Assembly: GCF_021952865.1 (NCBI RefSeq)
Contig: NZ_CP040793.1
Coordinates: 1-64,000 of the forward strand
Length of the DNA: 64,000 nt
DNA from: Clavibacter californiensis
GTDB lineage: Bacteria; Actinomycetota; Actinomycetes; Actinomycetales; Microbacteriaceae
Direction: 5' to 3'
The notes under the pieces are model-generated. The model was given only the letters and a program-made list of their open reading frames with translations, was not told the DNA's origin and did not search any database. Shown piece by piece: positions 26,372 to 34,601 of the stretch. Each line of letters starts with the position of its first letter. Position 1 is the first letter of the stretch. The position numbers and the translations under genes are program-made.

Positions 26372-27012
26372 CTACATCGCGGCCCTCTCGCGCGCAGCGT
26401 TCGACTGGTGCCGATACAACGTCGCCCGGCTCCACCCCACGAGACGTGCCGCATCCTCCGCCGTCCGGCCACGGGCTCGCGCGTCGGTTGCGATCTGGAG
26501 CTTGTCGGCGATCACAGCCGGATCCGACAGAGGACGGCCGAAGCGCGTCCCGTTGTCGCGTGCGACAGCGATGCCGGCATTCACGCGCTCGACGATGAGC
26601 TCACGCTCGTACTCGGCCAGGCTCGCGAGCATGCCCAGCATCAGCCGGCCCGAGGTGGTCGCCGGGTCGATGCCGTCGGAGACCGACCGGACCTGTACGC
26701 CCCGCTCGCGGAAGTGCTTCACGGTGCTGAGCACGTCGAGCATGGAGCGGCCCAGGCGGTCGATACGCCAGACGACGAGGATGTCGCCGTCCTCGGCGTA
26801 CTGGAGCAGCTTCTTCATCCCGGCCGCTCGATCGCAGCTCGGCTGCCGGAGGTCACGTCGGCGAACACGTCCCGCTTCTGCACGCCATCCTTCACCAGGG
26901 CGTCGAGCTGGAGCTGTGCATCCTGACTTGTCGTGCTCACTCGCGTGTATCCCAGGCGTCTCACCCGCGTAGTCTGCCTCAGAAATACCCGCGGCGAGCT
27001 CCGCCGAGACAC
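26372..27012 (-). pseudogene. Serine recombinase (resolvase/invertase family), frameshifted
   Basis: The N-terminal part has the catalytic serine motif GYTRVSTTSQDAQLQLD and runs to SGSRAAIERPG-stop. The protein continues in the next frame from an overlapping ATGA: MKKLLQYAEDGDILVVWRIDRLGRS, LASLAEYERELIVERV, and the C-terminal HTH (AARLVGWSRATLYRH). Together they make a normal ~200-residue resolvase. One base change near 26.816 kb would restore it. Real inactivation, a programmed -1 frameshift or a sequencing error all remain possible. It may once have resolved or inverted part of this region. Confidence 0.8.
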
Positions 27013-27250
27013 ATCACGGTGAGACGCCTTGACGAGACGTCCGAGGCCCAGCGGACAGGGGCGCTCGACGCAGCTCGGACGGACACGAAGTGGTGTCTCG
27101 ACAAGCTATACCTTTTTGAGACGCCTATGGAGTCAGGCCTGTCTCGGCGGGAGCGGGCGTGCCCTTGGGCACCCGCGGACAAGGGGTGGCGAGAGTCTTA
27201 GGACGGAGAGGCAAGTCGTGAAGCTGTCCCTTGTCGGCTCATGAAGCACG
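27013..27250. other. Non-coding region with TGAGACGCCT repeats
   Basis: The decamer TGAGACGCCT occurs at 27020-27029 and 27117-27126, and inverted at 26954-26963 inside the resolvase N-terminus. A GTCTC/GAGAC inverted repeat spans 27095-27122. This could be a resolvase crossover or terminal-repeat region. No convincing gene is present. Confidence 0.4.
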
Positions 27251-28387
27251 ATGACTAGGATCACACTCGTGGGAAGCGATCGCACAGGTAAAGACGTAAA
27301 CGCAATAACACCGCATCAATCTACCGAGGAGCAGACTCCGCGCCGACGCCCTCGAGGTTCTGGCTCAAAGCGCTCGAAAGGCGCGCGTGCCCTAATGGCC
27401 ATCTGGAATGGCTTAATTTGGAGCGGTCGTGTTTCAGTCGTACTAGTCGTAGGCATTGTCGTGGCAGATTTCAGTATCGACACCTCCTCCCCCGAGGAAG
27501 GCGACGTGTTTGGGCTTCCGCGCGTCGCGGTAGGAGCGGTGCCGGAGCAGGAATGGAAAGACTGGGGCGTAACGTCGGTCGGAATGTACGTCGAGCCCAC
27601 CGAGGGAAAGTACGCAACCCCGCTCTGGCCACAAGCAGACACCATCAGAGTCGAGCTCCAGGTAGTTGCGTATGGAATCCTCACCGAAACTCCCGATGCA
27701 CTCGGAACGTTTACCGCATCGCCACCAACGCTGCAAGTGACTTTGCCCGAAACTGTCAAAACGTATGAGCTTGAAAGCGACCAGGTGCGAGCCACCTTCA
27801 TCTATGACTTCTATAGAGACCACGAACTGGATATACGAAAAAACCCACCTGGAGTACTAGAGCACCCAGAACGAGGCGCGGCTCCGATCATAGCAAACTC
27901 GACCACTCTCACCCCTGTAGTTTACACTCTACCGACAATTGAGGGAGAAGTAGGGGAAAGGAAAACAGAAGCTGTGGCAGTTTACTGGCTCAGCTTCCAC
28001 ACGTCGTCGACGTTCATGCGATGGGATGGGATCGGAAAGGCTGTACACATGATCTCCTGGAACCCGAACACCGGAACCAAACTCTTAACGCAACACACCG
28101 GCAAAAACCCAAATGTACTCGCCTTGCTAACTAATCCTTCGCACTTCGCACTAACTGCCCCGGTACCAAATGTGTCATACGCCGGACTGACTGCATCAGA
28201 TCAGTTAGATCCCGGCGCTATGCACGTCGTTGAAATTAGCACGCGCAACTGGATGACTGATGGCATTACCTTTGCTCGCGGATGGGTACTCCCTGCGGTG
28301 TTCGCAATATTTCTCGAATTTATGATTTCACGACGCATAGCATCTAAACGCGGTCGACACGTCGCACCGGAGAGCGCGCATCACTAG
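27251..28387 (+). CDS. Hypothetical protein with two membrane segments
   Basis: 378 residues, lower in GC than its surroundings. A basic N-terminus (about 30-45) leads into one membrane segment (VSVVLVVGIVVADF), then a ~270-residue beta-rich presumably external domain, then a second segment (WVLPAVFAIFLEFM) and a basic tail. No family recognised. It is convergent with another membrane gene of similar composition, 14 bases away, suggesting joint acquisition. Confidence 0.6.
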   Translation: MTRITLVGSDRTGKDVNAITPHQSTEEQTPRRRPRGSGSKRSKGARALMAIWNGLIWSGRVSVVLVVGIVVADFSIDTSSPEEGDVFGLPRVAVGAVPEQEWKDWGVTSVGMYVEPTEGKYATPLWPQADTIRVELQVVAYGILTETPDALGTFTASPPTLQVTLPETVKTYELESDQVRATFIYDFYRDHELDIRKNPPGVLEHPERGAAPIIANSTTLTPVVYTLPTIEGEVGERKTEAVAVYWLSFHTSSTFMRWDGIGKAVHMISWNPNTGTKLLTQHTGKNPNVLALLTNPSHFALTAPVPNVSYAGLTASDQLDPGAMHVVEISTRNWMTDGITFARGWVLPAVFAIFLEFMISRRIASKRGRHVAPESAHH

Positions 28388-28401
28388 AGATCTGTGCGAT
28401 T

Positions 28402-28782
28402 TTACGTTAGGCCATTGATTGTTGCCGCGATCGCCGGGGCGCCAAATACAACAGCAAATAGGGAACACACTGCGGCCGCGTCCTCGAAACCGTGTTTGGC
28501 ATCTTCGAGATTTTCATCACGGGCGAACGTGGAAGACAATTCCTTCAAAAGCAACAATATTGCGGACCCAATCACTCCAACAACTGCCAATTCGCCATTC
28601 ATGAAGAAGGCAATAAAAAGGGCAGTGCACAGCAGGGATGCGATAACCAGTTTTGTTATTTGCCATCCCGTAAATATTACACCGAAACGTTTTTTCCATG
28701 TAAGAAGTTCGCCTGCGTCAACGACGGGCATTTTTGGAAGTTTGCGAGCATGCGCGCCTGAATCCGTTGTGTGATCTGCCAT
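28402..28782 (-). CDS. Small membrane protein
   Basis: 126 residues from the ATG at 28782. About three hydrophobic segments: ITKLVIASLLCTALFIAFF, AVVGVIGSAILLLL, and VCSLFAVVFGAPAIAATI. No family recognised. It is close to, and convergent with, the two-segment protein. Confidence 0.55.
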   Translation of the reverse strand: MADHTTDSGAHARKLPKMPVVDAGELLTWKKRFGVIFTGWQITKLVIASLLCTALFIAFFMNGELAVVGVIGSAILLLLKELSSTFARDENLEDAKHGFEDAAAVCSLFAVVFGAPAIAATINGLT

Positions 28783-29136
28783 ACCGTCAAGGTACTGGCA
28801 CTCGGAGCGCGTGAAGGCGATTCGGTGACACCACATCGGGGGCGGGCTACGGATGGCTTGAGCGGCGCATTTGAAGCGCACTGTCTTGCTCGATAGCCCG
28901 GCTGGCAGACGACGAAGCTCCCCCTCGCCGGGGTGCTCACACCCGTCGACACACAGTTGGCCGTCGGGGACCGCAAGCAACTTCCTCTTCGGAGTAGGCG
29001 TGTATACACCGGACGAGCCTTCACGTCGGGCCGATGCGTAGCCGTGACGGCAAACCCGATCCGCCCGACGCGCGATCGTCGTTCGTCGTTCGTCCACGCA
29101 ACCCCGGCGAGTTACCACGCTGGGCGCGCCGGCCCG
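28783..29136. other. Degenerate stretch without a supported gene
   Basis: About 350 bases upstream of the small membrane gene. Open frames exist on both strands but show no conserved motif or ribosome site. It runs directly into the Lsr2 remnant. Confidence 0.4.
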
Positions 29137-29304
29137 CGCATCGGCCGTGCCACGAGCGGGAGGGCCGCTCCGCGCCGGTCGTCGAGCTCAGCGCCTAAGG
29201 AGGACCTGAGCGGCGCGCGTGAGTGGCTGCGTGCGCATGTCCACGAGGTTTTTGAGCGCGGCCGTATCGCCGCCTCCCTGCTATAGGAGTACCGCGCCAG
29301 CGCC
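29137..29304 (+). pseudogene. Lsr2 C-terminal remnant
   Basis: The translation GRATSGRAAPRRSSSS then KEDLSGAREWLRAHVHEVF and ERGRIAASLL-stop-EYRAS aligns closely with the end of the intact Lsr2 at 47.4 kb (SERGRISADLLEEYRANS). A GAG codon has become TAG near the end. The N-terminal dimerisation half is missing. Confidence 0.75.
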
Positions 29305-29322
29305 AAAAGCTCAAGCAATGCA

Positions 29323-29357
29323 AGAGGGGGTCGATCCATGCTGGGTCGACCCCCTCT
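29323..29357. terminator. Strong bidirectional hairpin
   Basis: AGAGGGGGTCGA pairs with TCGACCCCCTCT around an 11-base loop. It lies between the plus-strand Lsr2 remnant and the minus-strand protease remnant, where a shared terminator is expected. Confidence 0.6.
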
Positions 29358-29373
29358 TCGGCGTCTTCGAGAG

Positions 29374-29580
29374 CTAGCGAAGGATACGGAAATCGGTAGC
29401 GCTCTCGATTGCGTCGTGACGGAACTGAACATACTGCGGTCCGCGCCGTAGCGGGGGATGTTGCCGTAGTGGATGCCGTAGGCGGTGGTGCTGTAGAACC
29501 AGTGGCCGCCGCTGTCGCCGTCGAACCGCACTCGCGGCCGCGCTCGTCCTCGTACCCGCTGCGGCCCAGGTATCACCCGC
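29374..29580 (-). pseudogene. Remnant of a secreted S1-family serine protease
   Basis: One frame holds FDGDSGGHWFYSTTAYGIHYG, the GDSGG catalytic-serine motif of chymotrypsin-like enzymes. The expected C-terminal strand and helix (QYVQFRHDAIESATDFRILR-stop) continue in another frame. Upstream coding is also broken. Only the last third of the protease is recognisable. Confidence 0.65.
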
Positions 29581-29863
29581 GCACACTGCCACAGATGCCT
29601 CCGCGCTCACGACCTCCGCAGTCCGCGGTCCGTGGACGCCGCCCGGCACCAGCGTCGGCCCTGGGATCCACTCTTAAGCGATCACCTCCCCCGGCGGGCC
29701 CGTGCCCGATAGTGCGCCTCCCGTCGACGTCTTCGCTCGCGCACAGCAATGGCCCTGGGATGTCCAAGGCCATTGCTGTGCGTGGGCACGTGAGTGTGCT
29801 TCTCCGCATCGGTGTTCTACCGGACGCGCAGATCAGGCCGTGATGCGCCTGATGCTGCGGGTA
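29581..29863. other. No supported gene
   Basis: About 280 bases probably containing further decay of the protease gene. A direct repeat around GCACAGCAATGGCC is seen in inverted form (about 29736-29782). Nothing else is supportable. Confidence 0.35.
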
Positions 29864-30061
29864 CTACTTGCCGCGACCCGAACCGTTGCGGGTCCGATCG
29901 GCCTGGACGTATCCCATGCCGGGGCGCGGTGTGGGAGGGAGTGGCTCGCCACGGGTGACGGTGCGCTCCTGCCCGGTGATGCCTCCACGAGGCCCGACGA
30001 GCGCGTACTGGCCGGAGCTGGGGGCGATGTTGCCGGAGTGCAGCAGGGGATTAGTTGCCAT
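29864..30061 (-). CDS. Small conserved YjzC-like protein
   Basis: 65 residues from the ATG at 30061. The pattern LLHSGNIAPSSGQYALVGPRGG, then TGQERTV-x-RGEPLPPTP and NGSGRGK, is that of short proteins found widely in actinobacteria, with a conserved GxYxxVGPRGG and PLPPTPxPG. The function is unknown. The ribosome site is weak. Confidence 0.6.
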   Translation of the reverse strand: MATNPLLHSGNIAPSSGQYALVGPRGGITGQERTVTRGEPLPPTPRPGMGYVQADRTRNGSGRGK

Positions 30062-30159
30062 GGTGCGGTCTCGGCCGGCGACTCCCGCTGCGAGACGCAC
30101 CCCGGCGGGGCCATCGCGCAACGAGCTAGGATCGAGAAGTTCCCTAGACAAGAACTCTG

Positions 30160-30216
30160 GACCCCGTGTAGCCGGCCACCCTCGAGGTGGCTACGTGCCG
30201 CTCGGGGTCTTTCTTT
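30160..30216 (+). terminator. Long two-part hairpin followed by T-rich tail
   Basis: The outer stem GACCCCG/CGGGGTC encloses an inner CCACC/GGTGG and GTAG/CTAC stem, followed by TTTCTTTG. It has the form of an intrinsic terminator on the plus strand, although no intact plus-strand gene precedes it closely. Confidence 0.55.
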
Positions 30217-30294
30217 GTCTCATCGTAGTCGACCCCACCCACCGTAAGGGGCGAAAAATGCAATTTGAGGCACGATTGCATCACATGTGGGATT

Positions 30295-30313
30295 TGTTGA
30301 CCCGGGGTCAACA
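30295..30313. promoter_or_regulatory. Inverted repeat, possible operator
   Basis: TGTTGACCC and GGGTCAACA are separated by one base, giving a 19-base near-perfect palindrome. It lies about 205 bases before the DUF3800-like gene. No regulator is identified. Confidence 0.35.
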
Positions 30314-30519
30314 CAGTGCGCTTAGAGGTCGATCTGAGGCCAACTAGCCCCCTCTGAGCGAATAGATCCATACCCTCACCGTGTGGATTCGCCTCTGGGA
30401 GATCACTAGTTCGAAGTAGCGGTGATGTACAGATGCATCACCGTCGAACTCGTGTCCGACTGGATCGCGACCCGCGCTTTACGGCCAAGTGCTGGCGCGC
30501 GGGTGGCTAGCGTGGGGGA

Positions 30520-31110
30520 GTGCCCCCCTCCGCCTTCCGTGCTTTCCTCGACGAGTCAACGGCGAGCCGGGGCGACGAGCGGCAGGAGTACCTGGTCTGC
30601 GCGGCGCTCATCGACGAGGCGGACTGCGACAGCATTCGTGAGCAGCTGCGGCCGCTGCTGCTGCCGGGCCAGATCAAGCTGCACTGGACGGATGAGAGCG
30701 ACCGGCGCCATCGCGACATCGTGTCTCGCATCGTCGAGCTCGGGCCCATGAACATCGTCGTCTCCCACCTGGACACGTACCGAAAGAAGGTCGAGCGGTA
30801 CCGGCGCAAGAGCCTCGAGACGCTCTATCACGAGCTCGTCACGATGGAGACGTTCGACTTGACCCTGGAGTGCCGGTCCGACGGCCAGGACAAGGCGGAC
30901 CGGGCCCACATCGTGGGGTTGCAGGCCCAGGGGCTCGACCGGCGGCTCCGCATCGGCCACCAGCGCGGCGGAGACGAGCCGTTGCTGTGGATCGCAGACG
31001 CCGTCCTGGGCTCCATCAACGCCGCCCACCTCGGCAACACGGATCACTACGACCAGCTCCGGCCGACGCTGCTCATCAAGGCTCGCACGACGGACTCGCT
31101 GGACCCTTAA
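30520..31110 (+). CDS. DUF3800-like protein
   Basis: 196 residues from a GTG with GGGGGA just upstream. FRAFLDESTASRG at the start, YLVCAALI, KLHWTDES, and the later LLWIADAVLGSINA region follow the DUF3800 pattern. This is a predicted RNase H-like fold with acidic residues (Asp and Glu in FLDES and WTDES). Members occur in mobile elements and defence islands; the activity is unproven. It is a single gene here. Confidence 0.6.
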   Translation: MPPSAFRAFLDESTASRGDERQEYLVCAALIDEADCDSIREQLRPLLLPGQIKLHWTDESDRRHRDIVSRIVELGPMNIVVSHLDTYRKKVERYRRKSLETLYHELVTMETFDLTLECRSDGQDKADRAHIVGLQAQGLDRRLRIGHQRGGDEPLLWIADAVLGSINAAHLGNTDHYDQLRPTLLIKARTTDSLDP

Positions 31111-31184
31111 AAGCGAAAGACCCTAGATCCAGTCGTCCGGCTGGGGTTCCAAGGTCTTCTTCCTGACCCGTCGTAACGGGAGGC

Positions 31185-31202
31185 ATGTCAAAGCTATGAC
31201 AT
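31185..31202. promoter_or_regulatory. ATGTCA/TGACAT inverted repeat
   Basis: ATGTCA and TGACAT are separated by 6 bases, just upstream of a possible ATG at 31212. A dimeric-repressor operator is plausible, but no partner is identified. Confidence 0.35.
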
Positions 31203-31421
31203 CCAAGAACGATGAGCAAGACGATCAGCAAAACGCACAGCAAGACGAAGAGCAAGACGCCCACCAAGACGAAGACTAAGACGTCTACCGCCGCACGCCC
31301 AGTGACCGGCGCTCGTGGTCCTACTCCATATTCCGGCCGATGGCCGGTGGCCGCTCGTACGCTCGTCGACGAGCGCGGCCGGACGCTCCCACCCGATCGA
31401 ATCGACGGAGGAGAGCCCCCG

Positions 31422-31829
31422 GTGAGCAAGGTCAAGAGCAAGCTCGACGGCATCGACAGCCTCGTGCGCGACGTCGGCGCGCACCCGTGGGCGCACCTCG
31501 AGGCCGGGTACTGGAGAATCCAGGTCGCCGACCGCCCCGTGCTCGGGTACGTGATGCGGCACCGGGCGGAGCTCGGAGACTCGTTCATGTTCGAGGTCTA
31601 CGCCGACGCCCGCAACGACCAGGGCCGACGCATCTGGATCCGCCGCGAGCACTCGTTGAACACGGCCGTGGCGTGGATGGTGCAGCACAGCGCCGAGCTG
31701 ATCGCGTTCGCGGCACGCTCGCGCTCAGGTAGCCGGCGGCCGGCGGAGACGACGGCCGCGGAACATGCCTCCGCCGACGTCGACCAGGCCCGGGAGCTCG
31801 GCCATGTAGAGCGCGGCCAGCTCGGGTGA
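31422..31829 (+). CDS. Hypothetical protein
   Basis: 135 residues from the GTG at 31422, chosen because GGAGGAGAG lies 6 bases upstream. An in-frame ATG at 31212 would add 70 residues of low-complexity KTxSKTK repeats. The protein contains YWRIQVADRPVLGYVMRHR and FEVYADARNDQGRRIWIRREHSL, suggesting an alpha/beta domain of unknown type. Its 3' end overlaps a convergent gene by about 105 bases, so one of the two may be mis-called. Confidence 0.5.
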   Translation: MSKVKSKLDGIDSLVRDVGAHPWAHLEAGYWRIQVADRPVLGYVMRHRAELGDSFMFEVYADARNDQGRRIWIRREHSLNTAVAWMVQHSAELIAFAARSRSGSRRPAETTAAEHASADVDQARELGHVERGQLG

Positions 31830-32033
31830 CGCGGCCGTCGCGTGGATCGTCACGCGCCGGGCGTCCGCGACGGGCAGCAGCTCGGGCAGCAGGCGGACGC
31901 GCAGCGCACGGCCACGGCCCGTTCCCGGTGCCGCCGCGATGTGGTCACCGATGTGCCACCCGGCGCGGGTCCCGAACAGCGCGAGCACGACGTCGCGCTC
32001 GGGGCTGAGGTAGTACCGCGTCCACGGGCACAT
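31725..32033 (-). CDS. Hypothetical protein, possibly GNAT-like C-terminal fold
   Basis: 102 residues from the ATG at 32033. The start CPWTRYYLSPERDVVLALFG and the segment RRVTIHATAASPELAALYMAELPGLVDVG somewhat resemble the end of acetyltransferase-like proteins. No ribosome site is obvious, and the last 105 bases overlap the opposing gene. Confidence 0.4.
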   Translation of the reverse strand: MCPWTRYYLSPERDVVLALFGTRAGWHIGDHIAAAPGTGRGRALRVRLLPELLPVADARRVTIHATAASPELAALYMAELPGLVDVGGGMFRGRRLRRPPAT

Positions 32034-32351
32034 GACGAGGACGTACCACCATTTAGTCCAGGCCCTGCACGAAGGCCACCCCAGCCGAGGCGCCAATCTT
32101 CCCGCCTCGGCGGCGGGCGGAAGCTCCACAGCCGACGCCGCCCTTTGAGATCGAGGCCGCACAGTCTTCAGTCGATCGCCGCTTCCCACCGAGCTCGAGA
32201 GAACCGCGCTCGCGTGGATGCGATGTTGAGGACCCTGTCGATGAGGCTCACAGGCGGGCTCTGACGACAGTCAGCGCAGGCCGCCTCCGGGGCAGGGAGG
32301 CGCCTCAAAGCCAGAGCGGTTGCGACTCCCAATACGAGAAACCGCTTGGAA

Positions 32352-32372
32352 TGTATCTCCTAGAGAGATACA
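32352..32372. promoter_or_regulatory. AbiE operator candidate
   Basis: A perfect inverted repeat, TGTATCTC and GAGATACA separated by 5 bases, ends 8 bases before the AbiEi start. AbiEi antitoxins are known to repress their own promoters through inverted repeats. Confidence 0.65.
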
Positions 32373-32380
32373 ATCTTCAC

Positions 32381-33385
32381 ATGAAGTCCCTTGATGCCCT
32401 TCCTCTCCTTGCAGAACTCACCGCAGGGCAGTGGGGCATGGTCACGACAGCCCAGGCCGAGGCCGTCGGGGTGTCCCGCCTGCAGCTGTCACGACTGGCT
32501 CAGCGCGGCCTACTCGAGCGGATGGCACACGGCGTGTACCGCGATGCCGGCAGCGCGCCGGGGGAGTGGGACCCGATCCGAGCAGCATGGATCAGCACCG
32601 ACTCACGTAGGACGGCAGAGGAACGCATCACATCGGGTGACCCTCGCGCTGTGGTCGGCGGTAGCACGGCGGCTCACCTCCACGGCTATGGCGACCTGCA
32701 GCCGGAGCCCTACGACTTCATCACCTCGAAGCGCCGCCAGTCGCAACGGAGCGACGTCCGCTACCGGCAGCATCAGCTCGACCCACATGACGTGACGGTC
32801 GTCGCCGGGCTCCCGACGACGACCGTCGAACGCACCATCGCCGACCTCGTCCTCGAGGACCAGGACCTCAGCCTGGTCGCGGACGTGCTCGCCGATGCTG
32901 TCCGCGCTGAGTCCATCGACCTTGACCGCCTCGCCGATCTTCTCGAGCCGGCCGCCCGGCGGCCCGGCCGGACAGCCGATGATGGAGCCGGGTTCCTCCA
33001 CCGGCTCCTCGAGCTCGGGGGAGTGGACGCCGCCTCTCGGCTCCGGCGGGCTCTCGAGGGTGCATCCCGAGGCAACGCGACGGCATTCAATGCGGTGCAG
33101 GTCAGGATCGGCGAGGAGATCGCGAAGTCGCTCTCCCGCTCGATTCTTGAGACGTCGGGCGTCCTGCCGGACATCTCTCGGATCGCATCCGCGGCGATCG
33201 GCCGGATCGGCGTCCCGGAGATCGTCAGCGAGTCGGTCGCCCGTGCCCTCAGGCCGCAGACTGGCTACATTTCGGAGATGCTCCTCAGCGAGATCCGCGG
33301 CATCCCCGCGCGAACGCAACGCACCAGCGATCGCTCCGAACAGAGCAGAGCGCGCGAGAGCGCGACGAAGGACTCCGGTGCCTGA
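32381..33385 (+). CDS. abiEi: AbiEi-type antitoxin (Type IV TA)
   Basis: 334 residues from the ATG at 32381. The N-terminal winged helix (QWGMVTTAQAEAVGVSRLQLSRLAQRGLLERMAHGVYRD) and the middle domain (GSTAAHLHGYGDLQP, PTTTVERTIADLV) are typical of AbiEi. The C-terminus is longer and more variable. It should repress the operon and neutralise AbiEii without direct binding. The gene overlaps AbiEii by 8 bases. No strong ribosome site is seen, so a near-leaderless message from the palindrome is possible. Confidence 0.85.
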   Translation: MKSLDALPLLAELTAGQWGMVTTAQAEAVGVSRLQLSRLAQRGLLERMAHGVYRDAGSAPGEWDPIRAAWISTDSRRTAEERITSGDPRAVVGGSTAAHLHGYGDLQPEPYDFITSKRRQSQRSDVRYRQHQLDPHDVTVVAGLPTTTVERTIADLVLEDQDLSLVADVLADAVRAESIDLDRLADLLEPAARRPGRTADDGAGFLHRLLELGGVDAASRLRRALEGASRGNATAFNAVQVRIGEEIAKSLSRSILETSGVLPDISRIASAAIGRIGVPEIVSESVARALRPQTGYISEMLLSEIRGIPARTQRTSDRSEQSRARESATKDSGA

Positions 33386-34322
33386 CCTGCTGGGCTACAG
33401 CTCGGGTCCCGCAGCCAGGGCCGCGATCAAGACGGCCGCGCAGAAGGCCGCGCAAGGGGCATCGCCCTCCGTGGGCGATCTCATCAAGCAGACGATGTTC
33501 GATCGCTTCCTCTGCCGCGTGTTCGCCGACGACGAGCCCATGTTCGTGCTGAAGGGAGGGACGGGCATGCTAGCGCGCATGCCGCGCAGCCGTTCGACGC
33601 TCGACATCGACCTGGCGGCAACGGAAGGCGCGCTCGACGCCGCCGTCGACGAGCTCGTCCAATGCGCATCACGGGATCTCGGCGATCACTTCCGCTTCGT
33701 CTACAAATCGCGGACAGAGCTGCTCACCGGCGAGAACCAGCCGTACACGAGCGGATGCCGGGTCACATTCGACGCGTACCTCGGAGTGACCTCGCACGGC
33801 AAGATCGGGATCGACCTGGCCGTAGGCCACATGCCCTCGGCAGCACCCGAGCGTCGAGCGCCGGCGAACCGGCTGACGCAGCTTAAGTTCCGCACGTACG
33901 ACTACCTGCTGTACCCGCTCGTCGACCAGGTCAGCGACAAGCTCTGCGCAACGTTCCAGGTGTACGGCCCAGAAGGCCGGCCGTCGTCACGGGAGAAGGA
34001 CCTGGTCGACCTCGCCATGATCGCGTCCTTCGAGACCGTCGACGCGGCCGAGCTCCGGGTCGCCGTCAACCAGGAGTTCCTGCTTCGCTCCCTCGAACCG
34101 GTCGATCACCTCACCGTGCCCGAGCACTGGGGCGCCGCATATCGACGCATGGCCGCGACGACGCCGCTGGCGGATCACCGCCCTCGGATCGAGGATGCGG
34201 TCGAGCTCGTCTCTTCGTTCCTCGATCCCGTCCTCGACGGAACCATCACCGAGGGGCGTTGGGATCCGACCACGTCGACGTGGGTCGCAGGCGAAGGGAC
34301 AGATCCTCGCGAGGACGCGTGA
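33378..34322 (+). CDS. abiEii: AbiEii-type nucleotidyltransferase toxin
   Basis: 314 residues from a GTG with GAAGGA upstream. The nucleotidyltransferase motif is clear: FVLKGGTGMLAR near residue 57 and RSTLDIDLAA near 73; the later DLVDLAMIASF is the conserved motif with Lys and Asp. AbiE toxins modify tRNA acceptor ends and stop growth during phage infection. It is coupled to AbiEi by overlap and ends about 200 bases before dif-like site B. Confidence 0.88.
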   Translation: MPDLLGYSSGPAARAAIKTAAQKAAQGASPSVGDLIKQTMFDRFLCRVFADDEPMFVLKGGTGMLARMPRSRSTLDIDLAATEGALDAAVDELVQCASRDLGDHFRFVYKSRTELLTGENQPYTSGCRVTFDAYLGVTSHGKIGIDLAVGHMPSAAPERRAPANRLTQLKFRTYDYLLYPLVDQVSDKLCATFQVYGPEGRPSSREKDLVDLAMIASFETVDAAELRVAVNQEFLLRSLEPVDHLTVPEHWGAAYRRMAATTPLADHRPRIEDAVELVSSFLDPVLDGTITEGRWDPTTSTWVAGEGTDPREDA

Positions 34323-34522
34323 CGCGCGCGAACTCCCAGAGACAGCCGCGCTGTACTCCACGCAGAAGAGCAAGGGTCCCAGGCGAAGTGCCGTGGCCCA
34401 CAACATCGCCTCAGCCGTTGTCGGACTGACCCCTGGTCCGATTTCGCCGCGTTCAGAGGTCCATAGGCGGCCGTTGGCTGGTGAAGGCGCCTGATTTGCC
34501 CCTCTCGCCGCTTGAACTCGCA
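34323..34522. other. Intergenic, no supported gene
   Basis: About 200 bases between AbiEii and dif-like site B. No conserved fragment or clear hairpin. Confidence 0.4.
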
Positions 34523-34548
34523 GGCCGATAATAATATTTATGTCCTGT
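34523..34548 (+). other. dif-like XerC/XerD recombination site B
   Basis: GGCCGATAAT, centre AATATT, then TATGTCCTGT. Both arms match the actinobacterial dif half-sites, and the orientation is the same as sites A and C. It separates the AbiE operon from the ImmA/IrrE and ubiquitin-like block. Confidence 0.65.
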
Positions 34549-34601
34549 TGTGGTCCCTTGACCGCGGCGATGGCGCCCTGGAGAGCGACTACCCCAGGCG
34601 G

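Noticed and set aside
27019-27201. 60-codon open frame after the resolvase
   Set aside because: No ribosome site, no similarity, and it overlaps the TGAGACGCCT repeat region.
31212-31421. Upstream extension with KTxSKTK repeats
   Set aside because: Low complexity and weak ribosome site; the GTG at 31422 has a far better one. Kept only as an alternative start.
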